From NCBI GenBank assembly GCA_964547415.1, contig CAZJNX010000029.1, positions 1-27,297 of the forward strand: DNA of 27,297 bases, given 5' to 3'. Below are positions 1-7,520 of this stretch, piece by piece. The stretch is from CAZJNX01 sp964547415 (lineage in GTDB: Bacteria; Pseudomonadota; Alphaproteobacteria; Rhizobiales; Amorphaceae). Below the pieces are notes generated by a model that was not told where the DNA came from, made no database searches, and saw only the letters and a list, made by a program, of their open reading frames with translations. Position 1 is the stretch's first letter. The number at the start of each line of letters is the position of its first letter. Both the position numbers and the translations under genes were made by a program.

Positions 1-367
1 GCGTGCCCGGCCCGTCCGGCATGTCGCCGCGCAGCGCCACGATGTGGCGCACGCCCGCCTCCCAGTAGTCGCGGATCACCTCGTCCACCTCCGCCCGGGT
101 GGCGGCGACGCAGGTGAGGTGGGCGGCGGCCGTCAGGCTCGTCTCCTTCGCGATGCGGCGCACCGTGCGGTGGGTCCGCTCGCGGGTGGAGCCGCCCGCG
201 CCGTAGGTCACGGACACGAAGCGGGGCGCGAGGGGCTCGAGCCGCTGGATCGTGTCCCAAAGGGTTCGTTCCATCGCCTCGTTCTTGGGCGGGAAGAACT
301 CGAACGACACGGAGAGCGGGCGGCCCTCCTCGGCATTCTCGGTCGAAATGGTCGGCCTCTCGTTCAT
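1..367 (-). CDS. metF: 5,10-methylenetetrahydrofolate reductase, N-terminal part
   Basis: This is the N-terminal 122 codons of MetF, running off the left edge of the window. The enzyme reduces 5,10-methylene-THF to 5-methyl-THF, the methyl donor for methionine synthesis, using a flavin in the cytoplasm. The translated start (MNERPTISTENAEEG) leads into the family signatures SFEFFPPKN, RFVSVTYGAGGSTRERT and AAHLTCVAATRAEVDEV, then HIVALRGDMP near the edge. FEFFPPK and the TYGAGG segment belong to the TIM-barrel flavin and folate pocket. The start ATG (365-367) overlaps the TGA of the upstream regulator (364-366) as ATGA, so the two are probably translationally coupled and share the promoter near 1466. 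The identity is secure; only the C-terminal part is missing from view. Confidence 0.96.
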   Translation of the reverse strand, partial: MNERPTISTENAEEGRPLSVSFEFFPPKNEAMERTLWDTIQRLEPLAPRFVSVTYGAGGSTRERTHRTVRRIAKETSLTAAAHLTCVAATRAEVDEVIRDYWEAGVRHIVALRGDMPDGPGT

Positions 368-1389
368 GCCAGCTCTCCCGTCATCTCTGAAGTTTCGGTG
401 TCGGCGATCTCGATCCGCGGGTCGCGGGCGAGCCACAGGGTGACCGTCAGCTCGCCGTCGGCGCCGCCCTCGGGCACGAGATCGCGCGTCTCGACGCTGT
501 GAAGGCCCGCCGCCTCGAGCCAGCCGAGCACCTCCTCGCGGGAGAAGCCGAGCCGGCGGTGGGCGTAGCGGGTGCGAAGCTCCTCGAGTTCGTGGGGCGC
601 GAAGTCCACCACGAGGAGGCGCCCGCCAGGTCTCAGCACCCGGGCGGCCTCGGCGATCGCCCGGCCGGGCTCGGCGAGGTGGTGCAGGACCTGGTGGATG
701 GTCACGAGGTCGAACCGGCCCTTCGGCAGGTTGACGCCGTAGATGTCCCCGTGGAGGAGGCGCGCGTTGCGGTTCCCCTCCCGCTGGAGGTTCGACCTTG
801 CGACCGACAGCATGGGCGCGGAGGCGTCCACCCCGACGGCGCGGTCGTAGAGCCCGGCGAACAGGGCGAGCATCCGCCCGGTGCCGGTGCCGAGGTCGAG
901 CATCTCGCGGAAGCGGCGCTCCCCGACCATCTCGCGCATGGCCGCCTCGACGGCCGCCTCCGGCACGTGGAGCGTGCGGATGCGGTCCCACTCGCCGGCG
1001 TTCATGGCGAAGTAGTGGGCGGCCTGCTCGGCGTGGGCGCGGCGGACCTCCTCGAGCCGCTCCCGGTCGCGCTGGACGAGGGGATCCGCGCGGTCCAGGA
1101 GGGCGAGGAGCGGGGCGGCCTTGGCGGCGCCCGCCACCGTGTCGGCGAGGCGGTAGTAGGCGAAGGCGCCCTCGGCCGAGCGCTCCACCAGGCCCGCCTC
1201 GACGAGCAGCTTCAGGTGGCGGGAGATGCGCGGCTGGCTCTGCCCGAGGATGGTGGTGAGGTCCTTCACCGACAGCTCGCCCTGGGCGAGGAGGGAAAGG
1301 ACGCGCAGCCGCGTCGGCTCGCCGGCCGCCCGCAGCGCCGCCACCAGCTCGTCGAGCCCGATCCTGTCGAAGGAAATTCCCTGTTGCAT
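364..1389 (-). CDS. sahR: ArsR-family regulator fused to a SAM methyltransferase domain (SahR-like)
   Basis: This is a 341-residue protein with an ArsR/SmtB winged-helix domain (about residues 15-85, recognition helix around SQPRISRHLKLLVEAGLV) joined to a class I SAM-methyltransferase fold. Motif I is LDLGTGTGR (about 164-172), followed by VGVDAS, LHGDI and VLRPGGRLLVVDF. This architecture directly upstream of metF, plus a palindromic AT-rich site in its own promoter, fits SahR, which controls the methionine/S-adenosylhomocysteine cycle in Proteobacteria. The methyltransferase fold there is thought to sense SAM or SAH rather than catalyse; that part is inference here. I chose ATG at 1389 because the HTH homology begins just after it. 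A GTG at 1437 would add 16 residues (MPRRPAGVSSHERAGG) with no domain content. No metal-binding cysteine motif is seen in the HTH. It overlaps metF by four bases. Confidence 0.85.
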   Translation of the reverse strand: MQQGISFDRIGLDELVAALRAAGEPTRLRVLSLLAQGELSVKDLTTILGQSQPRISRHLKLLVEAGLVERSAEGAFAYYRLADTVAGAAKAAPLLALLDRADPLVQRDRERLEEVRRAHAEQAAHYFAMNAGEWDRIRTLHVPEAAVEAAMREMVGERRFREMLDLGTGTGRMLALFAGLYDRAVGVDASAPMLSVARSNLQREGNRNARLLHGDIYGVNLPKGRFDLVTIHQVLHHLAEPGRAIAEAARVLRPGGRLLVVDFAPHELEELRTRYAHRRLGFSREEVLGWLEAAGLHSVETRDLVPEGGADGELTVTLWLARDPRIEIADTETSEMTGELA

Positions 1390-1453
1390 CCCGCCCGCCC
1401 GTTCGTGGGAAGAGACGCCGGCGGGGCGACGCGGCACGCCACCTCCGTCCAGC

Positions 1454-1479
1454 CGGATATAAAGATATCTTTATGTCCG
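1454..1479. promoter_or_regulatory. SahR-type palindromic operator
   Basis: A perfect 16 bp palindrome, ATAAAGATATCTTTAT (1459-1474), extends to 26 bp with a single mismatched pair (1458/1475). It is an AT-rich island in DNA of about 75% GC. It lies 17-90 bp upstream of the possible starts of the ArsR/methyltransferase gene. It resembles the ATAAAGATAT half-site style described for SahR, and is most likely the autoregulatory operator for the sahR-metF operon. Confidence 0.75.
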
Positions 1480-1490
1480 CCGCCTGGCAA
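1462..1490 (-). promoter_or_regulatory. Possible promoter of the sahR-metF operon
   Basis: Reading leftward, TTGCCA (1490-1485) is followed after 17 bp by TATCTT (1467-1462), a reasonable -35/-10 pair. The -10 hexamer lies inside the palindrome at 1454-1479, so a bound regulator would block RNA polymerase. This is inferred from sequence only. Confidence 0.45.
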
Positions 1491-1795
1491 CCCGCTTGGC
1501 GGGACCCGCGCGCTTTCGTGACCGCGGGCCGCGGCCGGTGAGCGGGTGCGCCACGGCGGGGCGTCCGTCTTCCGCCGGTCGCCGGAGCCGAGCGCCGAGG
1601 CCGCTCGTGCCCCCGCCGTCCCTCGGGATCGGGGCACGGGGCGCAAGCCCCCGGGCGCCCATGCCGTCGCGGCCGGCGAAGGCCGGACATTCCCCTCTTC
1701 GCGGTCTGCCGGCATCCATGCACGCCACCGGGGGCGGGGCGCCCCTGCACGCGCCCGCAACGCCCGACGGGACGGCGGATCGAAAGGCGCCGTCG
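1480..1795. other. Intergenic region without a recognisable gene
   Basis: About 316 bp between the sahR promoter and the 3' end of the NCS2 permease gene. Open frames here are high-GC artefacts with low-complexity Arg/Pro/Ala translations. A small 5 bp hairpin (CCGGC-GAAG-GCCGG near 1675-1690) is the only structure I noticed, and it has no T-tract. No RNA gene was recognised. Confidence 0.5.
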
Positions 1796-3526
1796 CTACT
1801 GGTCGAACACGAAGGTCAGCGTCTCGCCCCCGCCGGGGTGGCGGCGCACGGCGGTCTCGTCGGCACGGCCCGCGACGAGGCGGCGACGGACGGCGGTGAT
1901 GAAGGCGTCCACGTCCTCGATGTCGTCGAGTCCCGCCGGGAGGCCGACCGGGCCGGCCGCCGCCACGACCGGCGCGGACGTCGCGGTCTCGATCTCGAGG
2001 ACGACCTTCTCCGGGCTCGCGGAGATCTCCACGTCCATCTCCCGGAGCCCGTGGCCGGCTTCGTTCACCGACTCCGACACCTCCTCCAGCACCAGCTTCA
2101 TGCGGTAGGCCGCGTCCCGGTCGATGCCGAGCCGGCCGGCCGCCTCGTCCGCGAAGGCGAGCACCGCCTCCCGCTCGGCCGGCAGGACAGCCGCGCGCAT
2201 GCCGCGCTGCCGGCCGATGCCGAGGATGAGGGTCAAAACGATCGCGGTCGTGATGGCGACGGTGAGGCCCGAGCGGGTCAGCGTCTCCACGACCGGCGGC
2301 AGGTTCTGGAAGAAGTTGGCGAACGTGCCCTGCGCCACCGCGAGGGTGAGGGAGAAGCCGACGACGAGGATCCGCCGGTTGTCCAGGGCGCGGGAGCCGA
2401 CCACGAGAAAGCCGTTCACCACGATGAAGGCGGCGGCGAACATCAGGATCGCGCCCGACACCTCCGGCGGCACCAGGAGGGCGGCGCCCCTGACCGGCGG
2501 CAGGACGGCCATCACGACGAGGATGAGGCCGGTGGCCCAGGCGACCTGCCGGGACAGGACGCCCGACTGGGCCGACAGGCCGACGCTCGCCGAGAAGGTG
2601 TTGGCGCCGAGCGAGCCCATGGCGCCCGAGGCGAGGGTCACCGTCCCGTCGGCGACGATGCCGCCCATGATGCGCCCGTAGTCGGGCCGTTTCCAGCGCG
2701 GGTCGGCCACCCGTTCGGCCGTCGTCACGTCGCCCGCCGCCCTCAGCGCGCAGGCGATCCCCGCCACCAGGAACTCGGGCAGGAGGGCGAGGTCGAAGGC
2801 GGGCACCGGGAAGAAGGGCACCGGAACGCCGAACGGGGCGGCGGTCGCCTCCGCCGCGACGGCCGCCGGGTCGATGGCGCCGAACAGGGGCGCGAGGACG
2901 AGGCCCGCGGCGAGCCCGACGAGGGCGGCGAGCGTCTTGAGCCGCCCCGGCAGATAGACCGCCGACAGCACCATCACGGCGAGCACGATGCCGCCGAGCA
3001 GCGGGTCCGCGTCGTCCACGTCCTTCGGGTAGCCGGCCGTGTCGAGGGAGAAGACGAGGCGGAAGCCCACGAGCCCCAGGATGAGCCCGATCACGATGAT
3101 CACGACGCCCGACAGCTCCACGCTGACGAAATGGCGGAAGCGACGGACGAGGAGGCCCGCGAGGATCTGGGTGGCGCCCGCCACCATGAGCATGCCCGCG
3201 ATCAGGGGCAGCCCGCCCTTCTCGGCCGCCATCAGCGTGCCGGGAAGGTAGGCCGCGGTGAAGGTGGCCGGGACGAGGAGGCCGCAGCCGATCGGCCCCA
3301 CCCTGAGCGCCTGGACGATGGTCCCGATCCCGATGACGAGGAAGGCGAGGCCCACGAAGCGGTCGCTGTCGGGTGCGCCGTCCCCGAGGGCGTCGAGGAC
3401 GAGCACCGGGTAGGCGACGTTGATCGCGGTCAGCACGCCGGCGTGCTGGAGGGCGTTGGACAGGGTCAGGGAGAAGGGCGGGCGGTCGTTCGGTCCGTAG
3501 ACCGTGGGCGTCGCGTTCCCGGCCAT
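1796..3526 (-). CDS. NCS2 (xanthine/uracil family) permease with a C-terminal HATPase-like domain
   Basis: This 576-residue inner-membrane protein is expected to import a nucleobase, such as xanthine, urate or uracil, by ion symport. Residues about 20-440 form the NCS2 core: NALQHAG near the N-terminus, GIGTIVQALRVGPIGCGL (67-83), the acidic segment with GDVTTAERVAD (265-275), GANTFSASVGL and SR (307-327), and hydrophobic helices up to about 435. The substrate cannot be read from the sequence. Residues about 445-576 are soluble and unusual. AYRMKLVLEEVSESVNEAGHG resembles the N-box helix of RsbW-type HATPases, but the Asn is not at the usual position and no DxG box follows. A typical NCS2 protein of 430-480 residues ends before this extension. 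ATG 3526 is the only plausible start and has a weak ribosome site. The gene stands alone, divergent from the MFS gene. Confidence 0.85.
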   Translation of the reverse strand: MAGNATPTVYGPNDRPPFSLTLSNALQHAGVLTAINVAYPVLVLDALGDGAPDSDRFVGLAFLVIGIGTIVQALRVGPIGCGLLVPATFTAAYLPGTLMAAEKGGLPLIAGMLMVAGATQILAGLLVRRFRHFVSVELSGVVIIVIGLILGLVGFRLVFSLDTAGYPKDVDDADPLLGGIVLAVMVLSAVYLPGRLKTLAALVGLAAGLVLAPLFGAIDPAAVAAEATAAPFGVPVPFFPVPAFDLALLPEFLVAGIACALRAAGDVTTAERVADPRWKRPDYGRIMGGIVADGTVTLASGAMGSLGANTFSASVGLSAQSGVLSRQVAWATGLILVVMAVLPPVRGAALLVPPEVSGAILMFAAAFIVVNGFLVVGSRALDNRRILVVGFSLTLAVAQGTFANFFQNLPPVVETLTRSGLTVAITTAIVLTLILGIGRQRGMRAAVLPAEREAVLAFADEAAGRLGIDRDAAYRMKLVLEEVSESVNEAGHGLREMDVEISASPEKVVLEIETATSAPVVAAAGPVGLPAGLDDIEDVDAFITAVRRRLVAGRADETAVRRHPGGGETLTFVFDQ

Positions 3527-3890
3527 GACGGTTCAGGTGCGCGCGCCGGACGGTCCGGCGGGAGGGCGCGCCGCGGCCGCCGCCCCTCGCCGGATCGCCC
3601 CGCCACCGACGGCGCCACGCGCCTGCGGCACAGGGTCCCGGCCCGCCGGCCGGTGCAGGGTCCGTCCGGGTTCGACCCGCAACAGCGCCTCCTCGCCTTG
3701 CCGGGGCGCGCGAGGCGCCGCCCGGTTTCGCGCTGGAATTGACCGCCCGCCGGCCCGCTTGTCAAAGGGCGTCGGCGTCCGCGGTCTGCGTCATGCACAC
3801 GCCGCACCCCAGCCATCCCGGGGGCCGGGGCGGGTGACGGGCGGGGCGCTGGCCGCGTACCATCCGCCGGCACCGGGGAAGAGCATCACC
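3527..3890. other. Divergent intergenic region between permease and MFS genes
   Basis: About 364 bp with no gene. The forward frame that is open across it is a GC artefact: its translation before the GTG at 3891 is Arg/Pro/Ala-rich without domain content. The inverted TTGAC...GTCAA pair at 3739-3765 is the only promoter-like feature and could serve both flanking genes. Confidence 0.5.
3737..3767. promoter_or_regulatory. Possible overlapping face-to-face promoters
   Basis: TTGAC at 3739-3743 and its inverted copy GTCAA at 3761-3765 are 17 bp apart. Leftward, TTGACA (3765-3760) is followed after 17 bp by TCAATT; rightward, TTGACC (3739-3744) is followed after 17 bp by TCAAAG. Both -10 hexamers are weak, at 3 of 6 matches, so this is tentative. 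Confidence 0.25.
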
Positions 3891-5123
3891 GTGGAAACGA
3901 AGACCTTGAGCGCCCGCCGCATCGCCCTCGTCGGCGGGCTGATGGTGGCGCTCGGGCCGGTCGGGATCGTCCTCTACACCCCGGCGCTGCCGGCGATGGC
4001 CGAGAGCTTCGGCTCGACCGAGGCCGCCGCCAAGCTCACCATGACGGCCTTCTTCGTCGGCCTCGCCGTGGCGCAGCTGGTGGCCGGCCCCCTGTCGGAC
4101 GCCTTCGGCCGCCGGCCCGTCACCCTCGGCTTCCTCGGCCTTTACGTGGTGGCGAGCCTCGCGTGCGCGTTCGCGCCCACCATGGAGGCGCTGATCGCCG
4201 CCCGCTTCGTCCAGGGCTTCGGGGCTGCGCCGGGCCTCGCCGTCAGCCGCGCCATCGTGCGGGACGGCTTCACCGGCGAGGCGGCGGCGCGGCTCTACAA
4301 CCTCATCGGCATGATGCTGGCCGTGGCGCCCACCGTCTCGCCCGGGATCGGCGCCGTCGCGCTCACCCTGTTCGGCTGGAACGCCGTCTTCGGCGTGATG
4401 GTCGGCTACGGCCTCCTCCTCCTCGCGCTCTTCTTCTTCCTCATTCCGGAGAGCAACCGGGCGCCCGACCGCCGCGCGGTCGATCCGCGCCGCCTGCTGC
4501 CGGCTTGGCGCACGGTGCTGGGGTCGGCGGCGTTCCTGCGGCCGAGCATCCTGATGGCGATCGCCGTCGGGGGCCTCCACACGGCGAGCGCCATCATCCC
4601 GTTCCTGCTCATCGGGGCGGTCGGTCTGGGGCCGTTCGGCTTCGCCCTCGCCATGCTGGTGCAGAGCGGCGCCTACATCCTGTCGACGGTGCTGGTCCAC
4701 CGCCTGCTCGTGCGCTTCCCGGCCCGGCCGCTGATGCACGCGGGGGTCGGCGCCGTCGCCCTCGCGGCCTGTCTCGCCCTCCTCACGCCACTCACGGGCA
4801 CCGTGTCGGTGGCGGGGACGATGGCGCCGGTCGCGATCTGGATGCTCGGGATCGCCCTCGTGATGCCGGGGGCGACGGGGGCGGCGATGGCCCCCTTCCC
4901 CTCCATCGCGGGGTCGGCGAGCGCCCTCCTCGGCTTCTTCCAGCTGACGGGCGGCATCCTGGGATCGGCGGCGTCGGCCTTCTTCGCCGACCCCGCGGAC
5001 GCCTTCGGCGCCGTCCTGCCGGCGATGGCGGGCATCGCCCTCCTCGCCCTTCTCATCCGGGACGAGCCGGCGGCCGGCGAACCCGCGGAGGCCGTCGCGC
5101 AGAGCGGGCCACCCGCCCGCTGA
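3891..5123 (+). CDS. Bcr/CflA-family MFS efflux transporter
   Basis: A 410-residue major facilitator protein with about 12 hydrophobic helices. The first-helix segment LYTPALPAMAESFG and MFS motif A, GPLSDAFGRRPV (about 66-77), are typical of the 12-helix DHA1 Bcr/CflA drug exporters. RAIVRD after the fourth helix is also characteristic of that group. Its role is probably proton-driven export of a drug or metabolite; the substrate is unknown. I chose GTG at 3891 because GGGGAAGAG (3875-3883) is a well-placed ribosome site, and the protein then starts right before the first helix at a normal family length. The longer upstream frame lacks domain content. It is monocistronic, followed by a hairpin at 5145-5168. 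Confidence 0.88.
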   Translation: METKTLSARRIALVGGLMVALGPVGIVLYTPALPAMAESFGSTEAAAKLTMTAFFVGLAVAQLVAGPLSDAFGRRPVTLGFLGLYVVASLACAFAPTMEALIAARFVQGFGAAPGLAVSRAIVRDGFTGEAAARLYNLIGMMLAVAPTVSPGIGAVALTLFGWNAVFGVMVGYGLLLLALFFFLIPESNRAPDRRAVDPRRLLPAWRTVLGSAAFLRPSILMAIAVGGLHTASAIIPFLLIGAVGLGPFGFALAMLVQSGAYILSTVLVHRLLVRFPARPLMHAGVGAVALAACLALLTPLTGTVSVAGTMAPVAIWMLGIALVMPGATGAAMAPFPSIAGSASALLGFFQLTGGILGSAASAFFADPADAFGAVLPAMAGIALLALLIRDEPAAGEPAEAVAQSGPPAR

Positions 5124-5144
5124 GGCCGGGCGCTGGACAGGCCG

Positions 5145-5168
5145 GCCCGCACGGTCTACGTGCCGGGC
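5145..5168 (+). terminator. Hairpin after the MFS gene
   Basis: A nine-pair stem (GCCCGCACG against CGTGCCGGGC, one bulged C) with a 5-base loop GTCTA lies 21 bp after the MFS stop. There is no T-tract, so it may be a weak terminator or only a 3'-end stabiliser. Confidence 0.35.
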
Positions 5169-5265
5169 AACGATGCGGCCCCCGCGCCCGGCCCCGTGCG
5201 CCGGACCCCGTTCGCCGGGGCCGCCCGAACCCCGAATGGACCGGGCGATCCCGGAGGAGTGGACG

Positions 5266-6300
5266 ATGGGCTACGTCGTCGCGGTGGTGGGTGCCACCGG
5301 CAACGTGGGGCGGGAGATGCTGGACATCCTCGCCGAGCGCGGCTTTCCGGCCGACGAGGTGATCGCGGTGGCCTCCCGCCGCAGCCAGGGCGTGGACGTG
5401 AGCTTCGGCGACGCCACCCTGTCGGTGGAGGCGATCGAGCACGTGGACTTCTCGAGGGTGGACCTCGCGCTGATGTCGGCGGGCGGGGCCGTCTCGGCCG
5501 AGTGGGCGCCGAGGATCGCCGCGGCGGGCGCCGTCGTCATCGACAACTCGTCCCATTTCCGCATGGACCCGGACGTTCCGCTGGTCGTGCCCGAGGTGAA
5601 CCCCGACGCCATCGACGGCTTCACGAAGAAGCGGATCATCGCCAATCCGAACTGCTCCACGGCCCAGCTCGTGGTGGCGCTGAAGCCGATCCACGACCGC
5701 GCCCGCATCCGCCGCGTGTCGGTCGCCACCTACCAGTCCGTCTCGGGCGCCGGGAAGGAGGGGATGGACGAACTGTTCGCCCAGACCCGCGCCGTCTACG
5801 TCTCCGACCCGATCGAGAACAAGAAGTTCACCAAGCGGATCGCGTTCAACCTCATCCCCCACATCGACGCCTTCATGGAGGACGGCTCCACCAAGGAAGA
5901 GTGGAAGATGGTGGTGGAGACGAAGAAGATCCTCGACCCGAAGATCAAGGTGATCGCCACCTGCGTGCGGGTGCCGGTGTTCATCTCCCACGCCGAGGCC
6001 GTGTACCTGGAGCTCGAGGACGAGCTGTCGGCGGACGATGCGCGGGAGATCCTTCGGGAGGCGCCGGGCTGTCTCGTCGTCGACAAGCGCGAACCGGGCG
6101 GCTACGTGACCCCCTACGAGGCGGCGGGCGAGGACGCGACGTACATCAGCCGCATCCGCGAGGACCCGACGGTGGACAACGGCCTCGCCATGTGGGTGGT
6201 GTCGGACAACCTGCGCAAGGGCGCCGCCCTCAACACGGTGCAGATCGCCGAACTCCTCCTCAACCGCCGCCTGGTGGAGCCGCGCCTGACGGCGGCCTGA
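5266..6300 (+). CDS. asd: Aspartate-semialdehyde dehydrogenase
   Basis: This 344-residue cytoplasmic enzyme reduces aspartyl phosphate to aspartate semialdehyde with NADPH, at the branch point to lysine/diaminopimelate, threonine and methionine. It begins VAVVGATGNVGREML, the Rossmann NADP-binding loop (about 6-19). The catalytic Cys is C130 in NPNCSTAQ. SFRMD-like NSSHFRMDPDVPLVVPEVN precedes it, and SGAGKEGMDEL and NGLAMWVVSDNLRKGAA (C-terminal) are also family signatures. ATG 5266 is preceded by GGAGGAG (5253-5259), an excellent ribosome site, and gives the usual length. An upstream in-frame ATG at 5173 would add 31 non-homologous residues. The gene converges on pyrD, four bases away. Confidence 0.97.
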   Translation: MGYVVAVVGATGNVGREMLDILAERGFPADEVIAVASRRSQGVDVSFGDATLSVEAIEHVDFSRVDLALMSAGGAVSAEWAPRIAAAGAVVIDNSSHFRMDPDVPLVVPEVNPDAIDGFTKKRIIANPNCSTAQLVVALKPIHDRARIRRVSVATYQSVSGAGKEGMDELFAQTRAVYVSDPIENKKFTKRIAFNLIPHIDAFMEDGSTKEEWKMVVETKKILDPKIKVIATCVRVPVFISHAEAVYLELEDELSADDAREILREAPGCLVVDKREPGGYVTPYEAAGEDATYISRIREDPTVDNGLAMWVVSDNLRKGAALNTVQIAELLLNRRLVEPRLTAA

Positions 6301-6312
6301 TGGCTCAGGCCG
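6293..6312. terminator. Bidirectional hairpin at the asd/pyrD junction
   Basis: An 8 bp perfect inverted repeat, CGGCCTGA-TGGC-TCAGGCCG, contains both stop codons: TGA of asd (6298-6300) and TGA of pyrD (complement 6305-6307). It could end or stabilise transcripts from both sides. No T-tract follows in either direction. Confidence 0.45.
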
Positions 6313-7408
6313 TCTCCACCGGCAGGAGGGGGATCCCGGCCCACGCCTCGCGGCCGCTGCCGACGGCGTCCTCCAGCCGCGCGAAGCCGCGGTCGGCGAG
6401 GGCGCCCGCGAGCCGCCGGTGGATGCCGGCGGCGAGCGCCGGCCCGCCGTAGACGAGGCCGGTGTAGAGCTGCACGGCCGAGGCACCCGCGGCGATCTTC
6501 TGGAACGCCGTCTCCCCGTCCGACACGCCGCCCACCCCGATGATCGGAAAGCCCGGCCCCAGCGCCGTCGCGAAGCGGGCGAGCACCGCGGTGGACCGGC
6601 AGAACAGCGGCCGGCCCGACAGCCCCCCCGCCTCGCGCGCGGCCGGCGACAGGAGGTCGGGCGGCCGGTCCACGGTCGTGTTCGACACCACGAGGCCGTC
6701 CACCGCGTGCCGCCGGACGGCCGCCGCGATGGCGTGGATCGCCTCGACCGACACGTCCGGCGCCACCTTGAGGACGAGCGGCGCCGCCGCGTCCATCCCG
6801 GCCCGCGCGTCGTCGAGGGCGGACAGGAGCGTCTCGAGCGCCTCCTCGCCCTGCAGGGTCCTGAGCCCCGGCGTGTTGGGCGAGGAGACGTTGACGGTGA
6901 CGTAGTCCGCGTAAGGGGCGAGGGCACGGTAACCGATCACGTAATCGGCGACGCGATCCGCGCTGTCCCGGTTGGCGCCGATGTTGACGCCGACCGCGCC
7001 GGTGGCGGGCAGCCCCCGCGCCTTGCGGGCGACGAGGCGGGCGACCACCGCCTCGAGCCCCTCCCCGTTGAAGCCGAGCCGGTTCACGATCGCCCGGTCT
7101 TCCGCGAGGCGGAACACCCGCGGCTGCGGGTTGCCCGCCTGGGGGCGGGGCGTGACGGTTCCGACCTCCACGAACCCGAACCCGGCCGTCATCAGGGCGT
7201 CGGGCACCTCGGCGTTCTTGTCGAAGCCCGCGGCGATGCCGACGGGCGAGACGATCTCGCGGCCGAACAGGCGGGTGGCGAGGCAGGCCGGCGGCGCGGG
7301 GGCGCGGGGGAAGGCGCCGGCGGCGAGCGCCTTCAGGGTCAGCCGGTGAGCCCGTTCCGGCTCCAGCCTCAGGAAAGCCTTGTGTGCGAAGGTGGCGATG
7401 CTGGCCAT
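6305..7408 (-). CDS. pyrD: Quinone-dependent (class 2) dihydroorotate dehydrogenase
   Basis: A 367-residue membrane-associated flavoenzyme oxidising dihydroorotate to orotate in pyrimidine synthesis, passing electrons to quinone. The N-terminal about 40 residues (LRLEPERAHRLTLKAL) match the amphipathic membrane-binding helices of class 2 enzymes. SPVGIAAGFDKNAEVPD (54-70) and GTVTPRPQAGNPQPRVFR form the FMN barrel start. The catalytic Ser is in NVSSPNTPGLR (173-183, second Ser). VSNTTVDRP, GGLSGRPLF and PIIGVGGVSDG (FMN phosphate) follow. The length is normal. The start ATG at 7408 lies 112 bp downstream of the DUF952 gene on the same strand, so the two may be co-transcribed, as often seen in alphaproteobacteria. 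Confidence 0.97.
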   Translation of the reverse strand: MASIATFAHKAFLRLEPERAHRLTLKALAAGAFPRAPAPPACLATRLFGREIVSPVGIAAGFDKNAEVPDALMTAGFGFVEVGTVTPRPQAGNPQPRVFRLAEDRAIVNRLGFNGEGLEAVVARLVARKARGLPATGAVGVNIGANRDSADRVADYVIGYRALAPYADYVTVNVSSPNTPGLRTLQGEEALETLLSALDDARAGMDAAAPLVLKVAPDVSVEAIHAIAAAVRRHAVDGLVVSNTTVDRPPDLLSPAAREAGGLSGRPLFCRSTAVLARFATALGPGFPIIGVGGVSDGETAFQKIAAGASAVQLYTGLVYGGPALAAGIHRRLAGALADRGFARLEDAVGSGREAWAGIPLLPVETA

Positions 7409-7469
7409 TCGGGGTCTCGGATGGGCGCCGCCCGGCGGGCGGGACGCCGCGGGCCGGGGCGCGCGGCGG

Positions 7470-7515
7470 GGCGTCGTGGCGGGGCCTCGTGGCGCGCGGT
7501 GGGGTGTCGTGGCGC
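7470..7515. repeat. Short imperfect triplicated G-rich repeat upstream of pyrD
   Basis: Three near-copies of a unit built around TCGTGGCG (about 7473, 7487 and 7507) sit in the DUF952-pyrD spacer and, read leftward, in the pyrD leader. They may be simple slippage products. No known regulatory element matches. Confidence 0.4.
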
Positions 7516-7520
7516 GCGGC

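Noticed and set aside
1496..3742. A 748-codon open frame on the plus strand
   Set aside because: It is antisense to the NCS2 permease. The translation is low-complexity Arg/Gly/Asp/His without any family motif, a typical GC-rich shadow.
3504..3890. Long N-terminal extension of the MFS transporter (start at 3504)
   Set aside because: The extension is 129 residues of Arg/Pro/Ala-rich sequence before the first helix. GTG 3891 has a good ribosome site and gives the family length.
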